The notes: generated by a model from the sequence alone, not told the origin. A DNA stretch of 64,000 nucleotides from Paenibacillus auburnensis (GCF_927798115.1 NZ_CAKMMG010000003.1:186001-250000); one strand, 5' to 3'. Positions 20,474-30,237 are shown, counted from the first letter of the stretch. Numbers and translations: made by a program.

Positions 20474-22274
20474 GGGATTCCTCCACTTTGGGGACTAATG
20501 CCAGGTCTATAGGAATTTGAATGGTGATCGCCGTCTGTTCATACTCTGTGCTCTCAATGGTGAACTTGGCTCTGGAGTTATAATACAACATCAGGCGTTT
20601 ATAGACATTTCGGAGTCCGATATTTTGCCCGGAGTCCTGCTCCGATTTAAGATGGGACTCAATCCATTTTAGCTTCTCCTTCTCAATTCCCTTTCCGTTG
20701 TCCGTCACAGTAATGATCAGACCAGCCTCGTTTCTGGAAGCAGACACGTGAATTTTCCTTGCTCCTTTGACTGACTGCAGACCATGCTTGCAGGAATTCT
20801 CCACCAGCGCCTGAACGCTCATTTTGGGAATCCGCCAATGCAGCACCGCAGGGTCGATATCAATGTCATAAGTGAACCGGCTCTGAAAGCGGAATTTTTC
20901 AATCTGCAAATACATCTCTATAAAAGATATTTCTTCTTCGACGGTAATCAGATCGTCCTTCCAGCTTAGCAGCCTGCGCAGAATAAGGGCCAAATTCCGG
21001 ATAACATCGGTGACCTCTTCATACTTGTATTTTTTGCAAATGACCAATATGGCGTTCAACGTATTAAAGAGGAAATGCGGATCCACCTGACTTTCCAGAT
21101 AGTTCAATTCGGCTCTTACCTGCTCAAGTTCAAGATCCTTTTTCTGGATTTCCAGCTTATATACATCATTGATCAAATTGCGGATTTTCTCTGTCATCAG
21201 ATTGAAGCTGCGGATCAAACCACCGATCTCGTCCTTCCCCTCATACATATCAATGTTCTCAAACTGCTCGTATTTGACCAGCTTCATATGTTTGTAGAGC
21301 AGCCTTACCCTCAGATTATAGGATTGTAAAATAACTATCATTAATAGTGTGGGAATAATTATCGTCAATACAGCAAAAATTAACGAAATCCGAAGCGCAT
21401 GGCTCATCTCACCATTGCTTTTTCTGCCTTCCGGGGTTCCGATCAGCCTCCAGCCCTCAGTATATCCTGCACTGCCCAAGGTTCGGACAATCTGCTTGGA
21501 CGGCTGGCTGTCGTCCGTATCTACTTTCAACAATGCATTTTTATCCATTGAGTAGAAGGAATGATCCGATTCCAGCACGACACGATTCTGCTCATCCAGA
21601 AGCTTGAACTGCAAATAGTCGCGTTCCTTCTGGAACAGCCCCTTCACATTGTTCAACCGCAGATCGATTCGCAGATATTTATGGTAGGGCTGTCCAGAAA
21701 AGTTATCCAATTTGCGGATAAGGCTGACAAACACTTCCTGCTGGGGCGGATTGAGCGGGTTGGTTCCCTGATAAGAGGTTAACAGCACTTTGTCCGAGCC
21801 ACTGGATATTTTGCGGTACCATTCACTCTTCTTGTCGTTGTCTGACAGCATAAAGTAACTGCCACCGTTCTGGAAGGTCGGATTCGTAGTATACACACCC
21901 ATCCAATAAATATAGGAATGCAGATTGCTATATTGCCACATTTTGTCCCTCAGAACATCGCTATAGGCATCATAATATGCCTCATTATCCGGGTAGGCTA
22001 CATCCATGATTTCATTATAAGCACGGTCTGCGGCAACCGTATTGCTGATCGCCACACATTCATTCACGATCTGCATCAGATCATAGACCACCCGGTCAAC
22101 GGAAATCTCAAGATTCTCTCTTTCGCGGGTATCTACATTACGGCTGATCTGAACATAAAAGAGTCCGTTAATGCTGAGTATAGGGACAAGAACACACAGC
22201 AAATAGATAAACAGAAATTTGTATTTGAGCGGAATATCATTGACGATGGCTGATGGTTTCCTTTTGCCCTTCAT
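20466..22274 (-). CDS. YesM-type sensor histidine kinase
   Basis: A 602-residue membrane kinase. One helix near residues 20-42 and another near 295-317 flank an extracellular dCache-like sensor domain. A HAMP region follows (MKLVKYEQFENIDMYEGKDEIGGL), then the phosphoacceptor His in SQVDPHFLFNTLNA, the N-box ALVENSCKHGL and G1 box TDNGKGI. Its partners are the response regulators on either side, encoded at 18953 and 22296. The extracellular sensor likely detects an oligosaccharide or the loaded binding protein encoded at 25965. Start ATG 22274 lies 21 bases after the upstream regulator stop. Confidence 0.94.
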   Translation of the reverse strand: MKGKRKPSAIVNDIPLKYKFLFIYLLCVLVPILSINGLFYVQISRNVDTRERENLEISVDRVVYDLMQIVNECVAISNTVAADRAYNEIMDVAYPDNEAYYDAYSDVLRDKMWQYSNLHSYIYWMGVYTTNPTFQNGGSYFMLSDNDKKSEWYRKISSGSDKVLLTSYQGTNPLNPPQQEVFVSLIRKLDNFSGQPYHKYLRIDLRLNNVKGLFQKERDYLQFKLLDEQNRVVLESDHSFYSMDKNALLKVDTDDSQPSKQIVRTLGSAGYTEGWRLIGTPEGRKSNGEMSHALRISLIFAVLTIIIPTLLMIVILQSYNLRVRLLYKHMKLVKYEQFENIDMYEGKDEIGGLIRSFNLMTEKIRNLINDVYKLEIQKKDLELEQVRAELNYLESQVDPHFLFNTLNAILVICKKYKYEEVTDVIRNLALILRRLLSWKDDLITVEEEISFIEMYLQIEKFRFQSRFTYDIDIDPAVLHWRIPKMSVQALVENSCKHGLQSVKGARKIHVSASRNEAGLIITVTDNGKGIEKEKLKWIESHLKSEQDSGQNIGLRNVYKRLMLYYNSRAKFTIESTEYEQTAITIQIPIDLALVPKVEESHV

Positions 22275-22295
22275 GCTGCTCTCCTCCCCCTTGAA

Positions 22296-23822
22296 TCAGC
22301 CCTTCTTGTACACCGAAGGCGAGACGCCATTTAGCGCTTTAAACTTGGCCGCGAATAAATCGGCATCCGAATAGCCCACACGTCCCGAAATATCCGAAAT
22401 GCACATATCTGTCCGGCGCAACAGCTTCTTGGCTTTTTCAATCCGGTATTTATGAAGAAATTCGTTAAAAGAGATGCCATAACGTTTCTTGATCCGTTGT
22501 CCCAGATAGGCAGAATTCACGTGTAAATGCTTGGCAATATCCTGCAGCTTCAGCTTCTCCTGATAGTGCGCCCGCACATAGTCAATCGCCGCTGTAACAA
22601 GCGTGTCCTCCTGATTATTGTCTGCTGAGGCGAACCATTCAGCAACTTCGTGCAGATCCTCCATCGTCTGCCGCTCAAGCAGCGGCAGGCAGCAAGCGGT
22701 TACACGGGGTGGAAACCATTTATCCGCCCATATTGCCGGTTCTCCTCCTCTGACCTCGATTTCACGGAGCAGTTCAGCTTTGATGTTGCTCAAGAAAGCA
22801 TCGATCCATGCAGATGAAGTACTATCCGCAGAGAAAATTTTAAATACATCGCTGAGTTGGGAGCTTAATGGTTCAAGCTGCCCTTCGGTAACCGATTGGA
22901 GCAGCGATTTCTTCATCCCTGCCGGAAGCAGCGCCATTTGATCCTTGTCCTGCTTCTGGAAGAAACTAATTTCGGGGGTGTTCACATCCGGCCGGCATAG
23001 TTCTGCCGCCAGGGCTTCATTATACGCAGTATTCAGAAATGTGGTACCTGTATGCTCAAGGCTTACCGAGAAAAGAACCTGTCTGCTAAACTGAGTCCGC
23101 ATTTCATTAATCCAGCTTGCCAGCATCATCCGGTCTAGCTCCGGGCCTTCTGCCGGGAATACCAGCAAATAGCCATACTTACGGGTTCCGGCCATAAAAG
23201 GATACGCGGTTATATTGATAAACATTTCCTCGACACTCAGCGAATACACTTGTCTTCGCAAATGTGAGCTGTCGAGCGAATCTCCCTGAGCCAATACACA
23301 GCATATCCGGGAGCCCGGATGTATATTCAGCGTCTTAAGTGCCTCTTCCACTTCTTCTGCAGTATTCTCCCGCATGAGGAGACGGGATACCGTTTCCGCC
23401 TGTATGAAGGCGGAAACCGCTTCGCGCCGTGAAGCAAGCTTGCGCTCAGCGCGTATTTGTTCAGCTACAGTCTGCAGAGCCTCTGTCAATTCTCTTTCAT
23501 CTAAGGGTTTGGTCAAATAATTGGACACACCGTATCTAAGCGCTTCCTTCGCATACTCAAAGTCAGCATAACCGCTAAAGATGATGAACTTCGGCTGGAA
23601 GTCACTTTCTGCAAATTTCTTAATGAGTTCAAGGCCATCGATCACAGGCATACGTACATCAGTTATGACCAAATCAGGCCTTGTGCTATGGATAAGCTGC
23701 AGCGCATCTTCGCCATCCAGAGCTTCGCCGCACACTTCAAAGTCCAGTTCCTCCCAGTCCACTAAGAATCGAAGCCCTTCAAGCATCAGCGGCTCATCGT
23801 CGGCAAAAAGTACCTTAAGCAT
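22296..23822 (-). CDS. AraC-type response regulator, first regulator of the locus
   Basis: A 508-residue YesN-type regulator: receiver with FADDE, Asp55 in LVITDVRMP and LTKP; a middle region; and a C-terminal AraC domain (DIAKHLHVNSAYLGQRIKKRYG and GRVGYSDADLFAAKFKAL, then GVSPSVYKK). ATG 23822 is preferred because GAGGGT lies seven bases upstream and the receiver starts there; the open frame reaches 23930, but those residues are unlike any receiver. It lies between the importer permeases and the kinase, all on one strand, so the transporter and the signalling genes may be one transcript with partial read-through at the hairpin at 23886. Confidence 0.94.
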   Translation of the reverse strand: MLKVLFADDEPLMLEGLRFLVDWEELDFEVCGEALDGEDALQLIHSTRPDLVITDVRMPVIDGLELIKKFAESDFQPKFIIFSGYADFEYAKEALRYGVSNYLTKPLDERELTEALQTVAEQIRAERKLASRREAVSAFIQAETVSRLLMRENTAEEVEEALKTLNIHPGSRICCVLAQGDSLDSSHLRRQVYSLSVEEMFINITAYPFMAGTRKYGYLLVFPAEGPELDRMMLASWINEMRTQFSRQVLFSVSLEHTGTTFLNTAYNEALAAELCRPDVNTPEISFFQKQDKDQMALLPAGMKKSLLQSVTEGQLEPLSSQLSDVFKIFSADSTSSAWIDAFLSNIKAELLREIEVRGGEPAIWADKWFPPRVTACCLPLLERQTMEDLHEVAEWFASADNNQEDTLVTAAIDYVRAHYQEKLKLQDIAKHLHVNSAYLGQRIKKRYGISFNEFLHKYRIEKAKKLLRRTDMCISDISGRVGYSDADLFAAKFKALNGVSPSVYKKG

Positions 23823-23885
23823 TGGCATCACCCTCTTTATGTCTAAATTCTCTGATTTCTGAAAGCTATACCTTGTGGAACAGGA

Positions 23886-23918
23886 GAAACCGCTTCGGTC
23901 ACTGCCGAAACGGTTTTC
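23886..23918 (-). terminator. hairpin between importer and regulatory genes
   Basis: AAACCG-C-TTCGG pairs with CCGAA-A-CGGTTT across a six-base loop. On the minus strand there is only a short T run after the stem, so it is likely a leaky terminator or a processing/stability hairpin between the permease (stop 23954) and the regulator (start 23822). Confidence 0.5.
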
Positions 23919-23953
23919 ATTAACATACAATCATTTAGATATTATAAATTCAG

Positions 23954-24865
23954 TTATTCTTTAACACTACCCAAGTTTAATCCTACCACGAAGTACTTCT
24001 GTAAAAAAGGGTATACGAACAAAATCGGCACTGCGGTAACGATAGTGATGGCTGCACGGATGGAAGCCGGTGTCACCAGGGCCTGCATCTGATTGTGCTG
24101 ATTGCCTGCCAGCGCAGAAGGATCGTTGTTCGTGCTCATGGTGGAACCGAGCAGCTTCATCATTTCATATTGCAATGTGCTCAGATTGATATCTGAAGAC
24201 GCATACAGGAACGTGTCAAACCAGGAGTTCCATGCGCCTACGGCGATGAATAAAGCTACGGTTGCCAGTACAGGAGTACACAGTGGAAAAATGATTTTCC
24301 AGAAAATTCTGAATTCTCCCGCACCGTCGATTTTTGCCGACTCTATGAGGCCGGCCGGGAGGGAACGGATATACGTACGGATGATAATCAGGTTGAAGGC
24401 GCTGACCATGCTTGGAAGTATATAGACCATAAAGCTATGAAGCAGGCCTAAATCTTTAATAAGGAAGTAATTCGGAATCAGTCCGGCATTGAAATACATG
24501 GTCAAGATGAACAGCATGCCAATTTTTTTACGGAGAATGTATTGTGGCTGCGCCAGTGTATACGCCAGCATCGTAGTCAGAAAAACGCCGAATACCGTCG
24601 AGAGCACCGTACGGGACACAGAGATAAAAGCGGCATGGTAAATCGTCCCTGTAATAAAGACGGCTCTGTAGTTCTCCATGGTCCAGGCACGGGGCCAGAA
24701 ATATATTCCACCGGCAAGAGTGTCACTGCCGTCATTGAAAGAAACAGCCAGCGTGTGGAGGAATGGATAGAGCGTGATGGCAACCACAAAGAGCATAAAT
24801 ATGGTGTTGATCGTATGAAATACAATCGGCTCAATGCGGCCTGAACTTTTCGTCACAGCTTTCAT
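23954..24865 (-). CDS. sugar ABC importer permease, YtcP/LplC type
   Basis: A 303-residue CUT1 permease with about six membrane helices (first at about residues 15-38). The EAA loop is AGLIESAKIDGAGEFRIFWKI (about residues 178-198), followed by IFPLCTPVLATVALF, and the C-terminus is the family FFVVGLNLGSVKE pattern. Its start lies 14 bases after the stop of the LplB-type partner gene. It pairs with the permease encoded at 24880 and the binding protein at 25965; an ATPase is missing and is presumably shared. Confidence 0.93.
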   Translation of the reverse strand: MKAVTKSSGRIEPIVFHTINTIFMLFVVAITLYPFLHTLAVSFNDGSDTLAGGIYFWPRAWTMENYRAVFITGTIYHAAFISVSRTVLSTVFGVFLTTMLAYTLAQPQYILRKKIGMLFILTMYFNAGLIPNYFLIKDLGLLHSFMVYILPSMVSAFNLIIIRTYIRSLPAGLIESAKIDGAGEFRIFWKIIFPLCTPVLATVALFIAVGAWNSWFDTFLYASSDINLSTLQYEMMKLLGSTMSTNNDPSALAGNQHNQMQALVTPASIRAAITIVTAVPILFVYPFLQKYFVVGLNLGSVKE

Positions 24866-24879
24866 ATGGGCTTCCTCCT

Positions 24880-25866
24880 CTATACTAATCGCTCTTCGCC
24901 GAGGCGTTTTGCGATATAATTTGCGATGAATACGAGAATGACACTGACGATGGTTTTGAAGATCCCTGCAGCCGTAGCCAGAGAATAATTCCCCATAGAG
25001 ATACCATACTTCACTACAAAGATATCAATGGTTTGCGACCAGTCCACAGTAAGACCGTTACCAAGCAAATATTGGAGTTCAAAGCCGGCATCCAGAATAT
25101 GTCCGATGTTCATAATGAGCAAAATAACAAATGTGGATTTGATCCCCGGAAGAGTGACATAGCGCATCTTCTGAAAACGCTTAGCACCGTCAATGGACGC
25201 TGCCTCATACAGAGAAGGATCGATCGAGGTAATGGCTGCCAGATAAATGATGGTACCCCAGCCCACCTCTTTCCACACGTTCGAAGCCCCGATAATGCCC
25301 CAGAAATATTTTCCTTCACTGAGCCACATAATCGGTTCTTTAATTAAGTGAAGCTTCATTAAGACGATATTGACAATTCCGTCATCAATCGACAGTGAAG
25401 TAGCAACGATGCCCGCTGCAATAACCCAGGACAAGAAGTGCGGCAAATACGAAATTGACTGAACGATACGCTTGAAAAACCTGGCTCTGATCTCATTTAG
25501 CAGCAAAGCCAGACCGATTGCCGTAACAGTGCCAAGCACAAGGTTAATAAAGCTCATGGCGATCGTGTTGCGCAGCACCATCATAAAGGTCTCATCTGAA
25601 AATAGAAATTTGAACTGCTGCAAGCCTACCCACTCTTGCTTGCCGAAAGAGAGCGCCGGGCGGTAGTTCTGAAAGGCCATTAACCAGCCCCAAATGGGAG
25701 CATAGTTAAAGATTATTAAATAAATGGCAATCGGTACGGACATGAAAATAAGCTGCTTCTGCATTTTCAGCGTTTTCCAGCTAAGACTCACACCGATTTC
25801 CGGATCGACTCTGCGTTTTCGGGTCTTCTGAGTTTTGACCTGTTTGTCCAGTACGGCATCAGACAT
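24880..25866 (-). CDS. sugar ABC importer permease, LplB type
   Basis: A 328-residue CUT1 permease. After a basic N-terminus (KTQKTRKRRVDPE) come six helices, the first LIFMSVPIAIYLIIFNYAPIWG split around residues 39-60. The EAA loop is SLYEAASIDGAKRFQKMRYV, then TLPGIKSTFVILL. It is separated from the binding-protein gene by about 100 bases containing a perfect 12-bp hairpin, the usual way such operons make more binding protein than permease. The RBS GGAGGGG lies just upstream of ATG 25866. Confidence 0.93.
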   Translation of the reverse strand: MSDAVLDKQVKTQKTRKRRVDPEIGVSLSWKTLKMQKQLIFMSVPIAIYLIIFNYAPIWGWLMAFQNYRPALSFGKQEWVGLQQFKFLFSDETFMMVLRNTIAMSFINLVLGTVTAIGLALLLNEIRARFFKRIVQSISYLPHFLSWVIAAGIVATSLSIDDGIVNIVLMKLHLIKEPIMWLSEGKYFWGIIGASNVWKEVGWGTIIYLAAITSIDPSLYEAASIDGAKRFQKMRYVTLPGIKSTFVILLIMNIGHILDAGFELQYLLGNGLTVDWSQTIDIFVVKYGISMGNYSLATAAGIFKTIVSVILVFIANYIAKRLGEERLV

Positions 25867-25917
25867 TAGTGTTCCCCTCCTGTAAAATCATTCTCTCCAT
25901 ACTATCCGGATTAATGA

Positions 25918-25944
25918 AGAGCGGGAAATACGATTTCCCGCTCT
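25918..25944 (-). terminator. perfect 12-bp hairpin between binding protein and permease
   Basis: AGAGCGGGAAAT pairs perfectly with ATTTCCCGCTCT around a 3-base loop. There is no clear U-run on the minus strand, so it is best read as an mRNA stabiliser or leaky terminator that raises the binding-protein:permease ratio. Confidence 0.7.
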
Positions 25945-25964
25945 ATTCTTTGTCTTGAAATCGA

Positions 25965-27668
25965 CTACTTCACACTCCACTTTTCGATGCGCTGCTGGAT
26001 ACCTTCATTTATCCGGTCTTCATAAGCCTTGATGTCCAGCTTATGAATGCGGTCGACATAATCTTGCCAGACCCCTTCAAATTCATCGGGACTTGCCATA
26101 ATGGCCTTCGGCAAATATTTGACTTGAAGGTCATTCAGCTTGGACTGCGCAAGCTTGGCTGCCGAACCGTCCTTAAGAACGATGGAGTAAGCAGGGAAGT
26201 AGATAAAATTTTCTTTCGGTTCCTTGAAGAATTCGGACCATGTTTTCTTGTTATACGCTTTCAGGATTTTCTGATCATAAGGTTTCAGACTGTCGAAGAA
26301 TTCCTGCGGCTGAGTTCCGGCATCAGCTGCATTCCCGTCGCTGTAGGTCCCTTGAATTTTCGGCATATAACCAAACATAGTCGTGATTTTGTTAGCCAAC
26401 TGCCAGCTTGTTTGATCCGCATTTGCCCGTTGTTCCGGCGTCCGGTAGAACATGCCGTCTTCCTTCACTTCATAGTCTTCGCCTTTGATTCCCCATTGGA
26501 GAGTTTTCTGCCAATCTTCTGTAATCATCTGATCCAAGAATTTGATAATCCGGACAGGGTCCTTGGCATTGATCGAAATACCTAATCCGCGGTTGGTGCC
26601 GACCGCTCCGCGGTCACGATACCATTCCTCAGCGCCCGGATAGAGCAGAGGGAAGCCGATATAGGTATTTTCAATTTTACCCTGGGAAATCAAAGAGGTT
26701 TCCCCATCCTGGAAGTTCCAGTGCTGGTCAAACATACCGATGACTTTGCCGCTTGCGATTTTAGCCAGGTACTGGTCGTAGTTTTGTACGAAAGCTTCTT
26801 TATCCATCAAACCTTGAGCGTTAATTTCATTAAGCTTCTTATAATAGGTCTTAGAAATGTCCTTATCGGCAAAAATCTGCGCTTTGTTGTTGTCTACAAT
26901 AACGCCGCCGTCATTCGGATGGCCCGCCAAATGCTCAGGAGCGTTCTGAAGCGGGAATACACGCCAGTCGAAGTTAAGCGATTCAAATCCGATCATATCC
27001 GGGTGCTTTGCTTTATATTTAGCGATGATATCGAAATATTCATCCAGAGTCTTAGGAGTCGGATATCCCATTTCCTCAAGCACTGCCTTTTGAAGCCAGA
27101 AGCCTGGTCCCTGGTAAGTTGGTTCGGTAATCTTTCCTTGATATACCCCATAGCTTGGCAGAACGTATATATGTCCGTCGGTCTCATCCTTGATCTGATT
27201 CCAGACCGCGGCATAATGTTTTTTCAGGTTGGGAGCGTACTTCTCAATCAAATCTTCAAGCGGAATGTACGCCTTAGCATTGAGTAATTTGTCATCGCCC
27301 GACATAAGGTCCGGGTAGTCTCCTCCGGCAATCATAACCCCCAGCTTCTGCTGCAGGTCGCCCACCAGAAGCTCCGTTTTAAAGCTGACGCCGGTTTTTT
27401 CTTTAATCAGTTTGAGAATCTTGTTGTCATCCGTAGGCGTCTGCCCGGGACTGGCCAAAAATACCGAGAATGTTGCAGGAGCATTATCGTCTCCATTTGC
27501 CGCCGAACTAGCGTTTCCTGCATTTGCCGCCGGACTAGCGTTTCCCCCATTCGCTGTGTTGCTGTTTGCGTTGTTTGTGTTGTTCGAGCTGCAGCCTGTC
27601 AGTGCCAGCGCAAGCGCGAATGTACCAGCTGCTAATGCCCGGGTGGAACGTTTTGCCGTTTTATGCAT
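25965..27668 (-). CDS. oligosaccharide-binding lipoprotein
   Basis: A 567-residue LplA/YtcQ-type solute-binding lipoprotein. The lipobox is ALTGC (Cys26), followed by an Asn/Ala/Ser-rich linker of about 35 residues that contains a duplicated 9-residue unit encoded by a 27-bp tandem repeat. The mature domain starts ATFSVFLASPGQ and shows ERNRGxGI-like and DPVRIIKFLDQM segments of the family. ATG 27668 has GGGGAGG nine bases upstream. It is the first gene of the importer operon and has a promoter at 27736-27763. It probably captures arabinoxylan-type oligomers, judging from the two GH43 genes downstream. Confidence 0.93.
   Translation of the reverse strand: MHKTAKRSTRALAAGTFALALALTGCSSNNTNNANSNTANGGNASPAANAGNASSAANGDDNAPATFSVFLASPGQTPTDDNKILKLIKEKTGVSFKTELLVGDLQQKLGVMIAGGDYPDLMSGDDKLLNAKAYIPLEDLIEKYAPNLKKHYAAVWNQIKDETDGHIYVLPSYGVYQGKITEPTYQGPGFWLQKAVLEEMGYPTPKTLDEYFDIIAKYKAKHPDMIGFESLNFDWRVFPLQNAPEHLAGHPNDGGVIVDNNKAQIFADKDISKTYYKKLNEINAQGLMDKEAFVQNYDQYLAKIASGKVIGMFDQHWNFQDGETSLISQGKIENTYIGFPLLYPGAEEWYRDRGAVGTNRGLGISINAKDPVRIIKFLDQMITEDWQKTLQWGIKGEDYEVKEDGMFYRTPEQRANADQTSWQLANKITTMFGYMPKIQGTYSDGNAADAGTQPQEFFDSLKPYDQKILKAYNKKTWSEFFKEPKENFIYFPAYSIVLKDGSAAKLAQSKLNDLQVKYLPKAIMASPDEFEGVWQDYVDRIHKLDIKAYEDRINEGIQQRIEKWSVK
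27495..27548 (-). repeat. 27-bp tandem repeat in the lipoprotein linker
   Basis: Two adjacent 27-base units (27495-27521 and 27522-27548) differ by only a few bases and encode the Ala/Asn/Gly/Ser-rich stretch behind the lipobox. It is in frame, so unit number could vary without breaking the gene. Confidence 0.75.
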
Positions 27669-27735
27669 TTTGTTATGCCTCCCCTTTTTGGCTAATTGCT
27701 TTTTGTTTGCTGTAAATCACCTGGTGACATCATTA

Positions 27736-27763
27736 ATTATACCTTCCAAGAATACGCTTCCAA
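27736..27763 (-). promoter_or_regulatory. promoter of the 25965-27668 importer operon
   Basis: On the minus strand TTGGAA (27758-27763) and TATAAT (27736-27741) are 16 bases apart. The transcription start would lie about 60 bases before ATG 27668. Confidence 0.6.
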
Positions 27764-27804
27764 TTCATAAACTATAGTTCTTCCCCCCTAAAAATACGAA
27801 AAGA

Positions 27805-27818
27805 TGAAAACGCTTGCT
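27805..27818 (+). promoter_or_regulatory. cre-like site upstream of the importer promoter
   Basis: TGAAAACGCTTGCT matches 12 of 14 positions of the cre consensus TGWAANCGNTNWCA. It lies about 40 bases upstream of the -35 element, a position also compatible with CcpA activation or roadblock of other transcripts. Weaker than the sites at 5692 and 8307. Confidence 0.35.
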
Positions 27819-27916
27819 ATTCCTATACTCCATAGACTTGTTAAAGTACACGGCATGTTCATACCGGATTATAGAAGACAGTTTTCTTTGGGCGAAGCTT
27901 CTGCCTAAGCAGAATA

Positions 27917-27940
27917 GGGCTGGCGTTAATACGCCAACCC
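27917..27940 (-). terminator. hairpin downstream of the GH95 operon
   Basis: GGGCTGGCGT pairs with ACGCCAACCC (one mismatch) around TAAT, about 50 bases after the GH95 stop codon. The T run is poor on both strands. The rest of the 27669-27990 gap holds the importer promoter and nothing else recognisable. Confidence 0.45.
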
Positions 27941-27990
27941 CAGCCAGCTGTTTTCTATTATACAGAAAAATAGGCCTCTACCTGTTGTTC

Positions 27991-30237
27991 TTAACGGGGG
28001 AATGTATGGGTGCTTCCGGCTTCTCCGGTGAATGAGACGAAATCAAGACCTGGACCCTCCAGCCGGCAAGGACCGGAAACCGTGCAAGTCACAACGGCTT
28101 TCGTAACAAGTCCCTCTGCCCAGGTGAAATCGAGAGTATATCCGCCCCTCGCACGCAGACCCTTGACACTTCCCTCGCTCCAGCTTGGCGGCAATGCGGG
28201 CAGCAGATTGATTCCCCCCGCATGGCTCTGGATCAGCATCTCGGCAATCCCCGCCGTACCCCCAAAATTCCCGTCAATCTGGAATGGCGGATGGTTGTCA
28301 AACAGGTTAGGCAGCGTGGAATGCTCCAGCAAAGCGCGGACATTCGCATAGGCTTTGCCCGCATCCTGCAGCCTGGCCCAGAAATTGATGATCCAGGCCC
28401 GGCTCCAGCCGGTGTGCCCGCCGCCGCTGGCCAGCCTGCGCTCCAGCGTCGTCCGGGCCGCTTCAGCCAGCTCCGGTGTATGCTCCACGGTGAAGGCGTC
28501 GCCGGGGTATAGCGCAAATAGATGGGAGATGTGCCGGTGCCCCGGTTCCACCTCTTCATAATCCTCCATCCACTCCTGAATCTGGCCGTATTTCCCGATT
28601 TGCGGTTTGGGCAGACGCTCCAGAGCAGCGGCGAGTTCCTTGCGGAACGCCTCGTCCCTGCTGAGAATCTCCGCACTTTGGATGCAGGCCCCAAACAGCG
28701 CATCTATAATCTGATAATCCATCGATGCCCCTGCGCAGAGCACTCCCGATTCACCGTCCGGCAGCTTATAGGTATTCTCAGGAGAAACGGACGGGCAGGT
28801 AATCAGCCGGCCTTCGGCGTCCTCCATCAAATAATCAAGCAGGAACTGGGCTGCCTCCTTCATCGTCTCATACGCCTGCACCAGGAAATAACGGTCCTGG
28901 CTGAACCGGTAATGCTCCCAAAGATGCAGGCATAGCCACGCGGCGCCTAGCGGCCAGAAGGATGCCGGCAGGTAGGTATCCTGCGGAGCCGTGTCCGCCC
29001 AGATATCTGTATTATGATGCGCGGTGAATCCCCGGCAGCCATACATGACCCTGGCCGTGACCCTCCCTGGCTCCCGCATCCGCCCGATCAGATCAAACAG
29101 CGGCTCATGACATTCAGCCAGGTTACAGAGCTCCGCAGGCCAATAATTCATTTGCGCATTGATATTAATCGTGAATTTGCTGTCCCAGGCAGGGGTGAAG
29201 CTGTCATTCCAGATTCCCTGCAGATTGGCGGGCAAAGAGCCTTGGCGGCTGGAGGCGATAAGCAAATAGCGGCCATACTGGAAATAGGCCGCGATTAGCC
29301 CGTTGTCCTCCTCTCCCTCCCGAAACCGTTTCAGCCGTTCGTCGGTCGGCAACGCAAGCTTGTGCGGGTTCTCCGGCAGTGCCAGCTCAACGCGTCCGTA
29401 CAATTCGCGGTAATCCGCGATATGCCGGGCCAGCATCTCTTCATAAGGAACCCGGCCCAGCTCTTCCAGCTGTCTTTTGGCATAAAGCTCCGGATCGGGA
29501 TGACGGAACGTTGTTCCTGCGGCCAGCAACAGCGTAACTGAGCTCGCGCCATCCACAAGCAAATACTCGCCAATGGTCCGGCAAATGCCGTCTTCTGTCA
29601 CCGCCTTTAAGGCAGCAGCAAAAGAGCTGCCTCCCTTGCCGGCGCACTCCCCGCTCATCGTAAGCCCGCTGTTCAGCCACTTCTCTGTCTTCTCCAGGTA
29701 TCTCCAGTTGTGACGGTTAAACCTTGCCTTTAAGGAAATCCCGTCCTTATGATCTGCAGAAATTCGGATGACAATAGCCTGATCCGGATAGCTGGCAAAC
29801 ATTTCACGGGTATACTGGACCTCACCGATCCTATAACTGACCCGGGATACGCCAGTCTCCAGATCAAGCTCTCTTCTGTACTCTTCAGCAGGCTGTTCAT
29901 GCCCCCCAAAGGACAGCAGCAGCTCGCCCAGCGGCAAATAATGGCGCTGCGCTTCAGGAAGACCCGCCATCGACATTCCAGCCAGTTCCTCTGCCTCCCG
30001 CAGCCTTCCCTCCAGAATCAGCTGGCGGATTTCGGGCAAATGAAGCAGCGCATCCCCGTTGTTGCGGTCACGCGGACCGCCGTACCATACGGAATCCTCA
30101 TTAAGCTGCAGCTTCTCCTCGGCTGTACCGCCAAAGATCATAGCCCCGAGCCGCCCGTTTCCTATCGGCAACGCCTCGTTCCATTCTTCCGCCGGCCCGC
30201 TGTACCACAACTGCTGTTTGTGTTCCATGCTAGTCAT
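27991..30237 (-). CDS. GH95 alpha-L-galactosidase / alpha-L-fucosidase
   Basis: A 748-residue GH95 enzyme of full family length. The N-terminal beta domain carries ALPIGNGRLGAMIFGG and LNEDSVWYGG. The (alpha/alpha)6 barrel has FTININAQMNYWPAE (residues 355-369) and CPSVSPENTY with Glu487, which I infer to be the general acid. There is no signal peptide. GH95 removes alpha-1,2-L-fucose or alpha-L-galactose by inversion. Co-transcription with L-galactose-dehydrogenase-like and L-galactonate-dehydrogenase-like genes makes alpha-L-galactoside the more likely substrate here. ATG 30237 has AAGGAG ten bases upstream. It is the last gene of the 33123-27991 operon. Confidence 0.9.
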   Translation of the reverse strand: MTSMEHKQQLWYSGPAEEWNEALPIGNGRLGAMIFGGTAEEKLQLNEDSVWYGGPRDRNNGDALLHLPEIRQLILEGRLREAEELAGMSMAGLPEAQRHYLPLGELLLSFGGHEQPAEEYRRELDLETGVSRVSYRIGEVQYTREMFASYPDQAIVIRISADHKDGISLKARFNRHNWRYLEKTEKWLNSGLTMSGECAGKGGSSFAAALKAVTEDGICRTIGEYLLVDGASSVTLLLAAGTTFRHPDPELYAKRQLEELGRVPYEEMLARHIADYRELYGRVELALPENPHKLALPTDERLKRFREGEEDNGLIAAYFQYGRYLLIASSRQGSLPANLQGIWNDSFTPAWDSKFTININAQMNYWPAELCNLAECHEPLFDLIGRMREPGRVTARVMYGCRGFTAHHNTDIWADTAPQDTYLPASFWPLGAAWLCLHLWEHYRFSQDRYFLVQAYETMKEAAQFLLDYLMEDAEGRLITCPSVSPENTYKLPDGESGVLCAGASMDYQIIDALFGACIQSAEILSRDEAFRKELAAALERLPKPQIGKYGQIQEWMEDYEEVEPGHRHISHLFALYPGDAFTVEHTPELAEAARTTLERRLASGGGHTGWSRAWIINFWARLQDAGKAYANVRALLEHSTLPNLFDNHPPFQIDGNFGGTAGIAEMLIQSHAGGINLLPALPPSWSEGSVKGLRARGGYTLDFTWAEGLVTKAVVTCTVSGPCRLEGPGLDFVSFTGEAGSTHTFPR

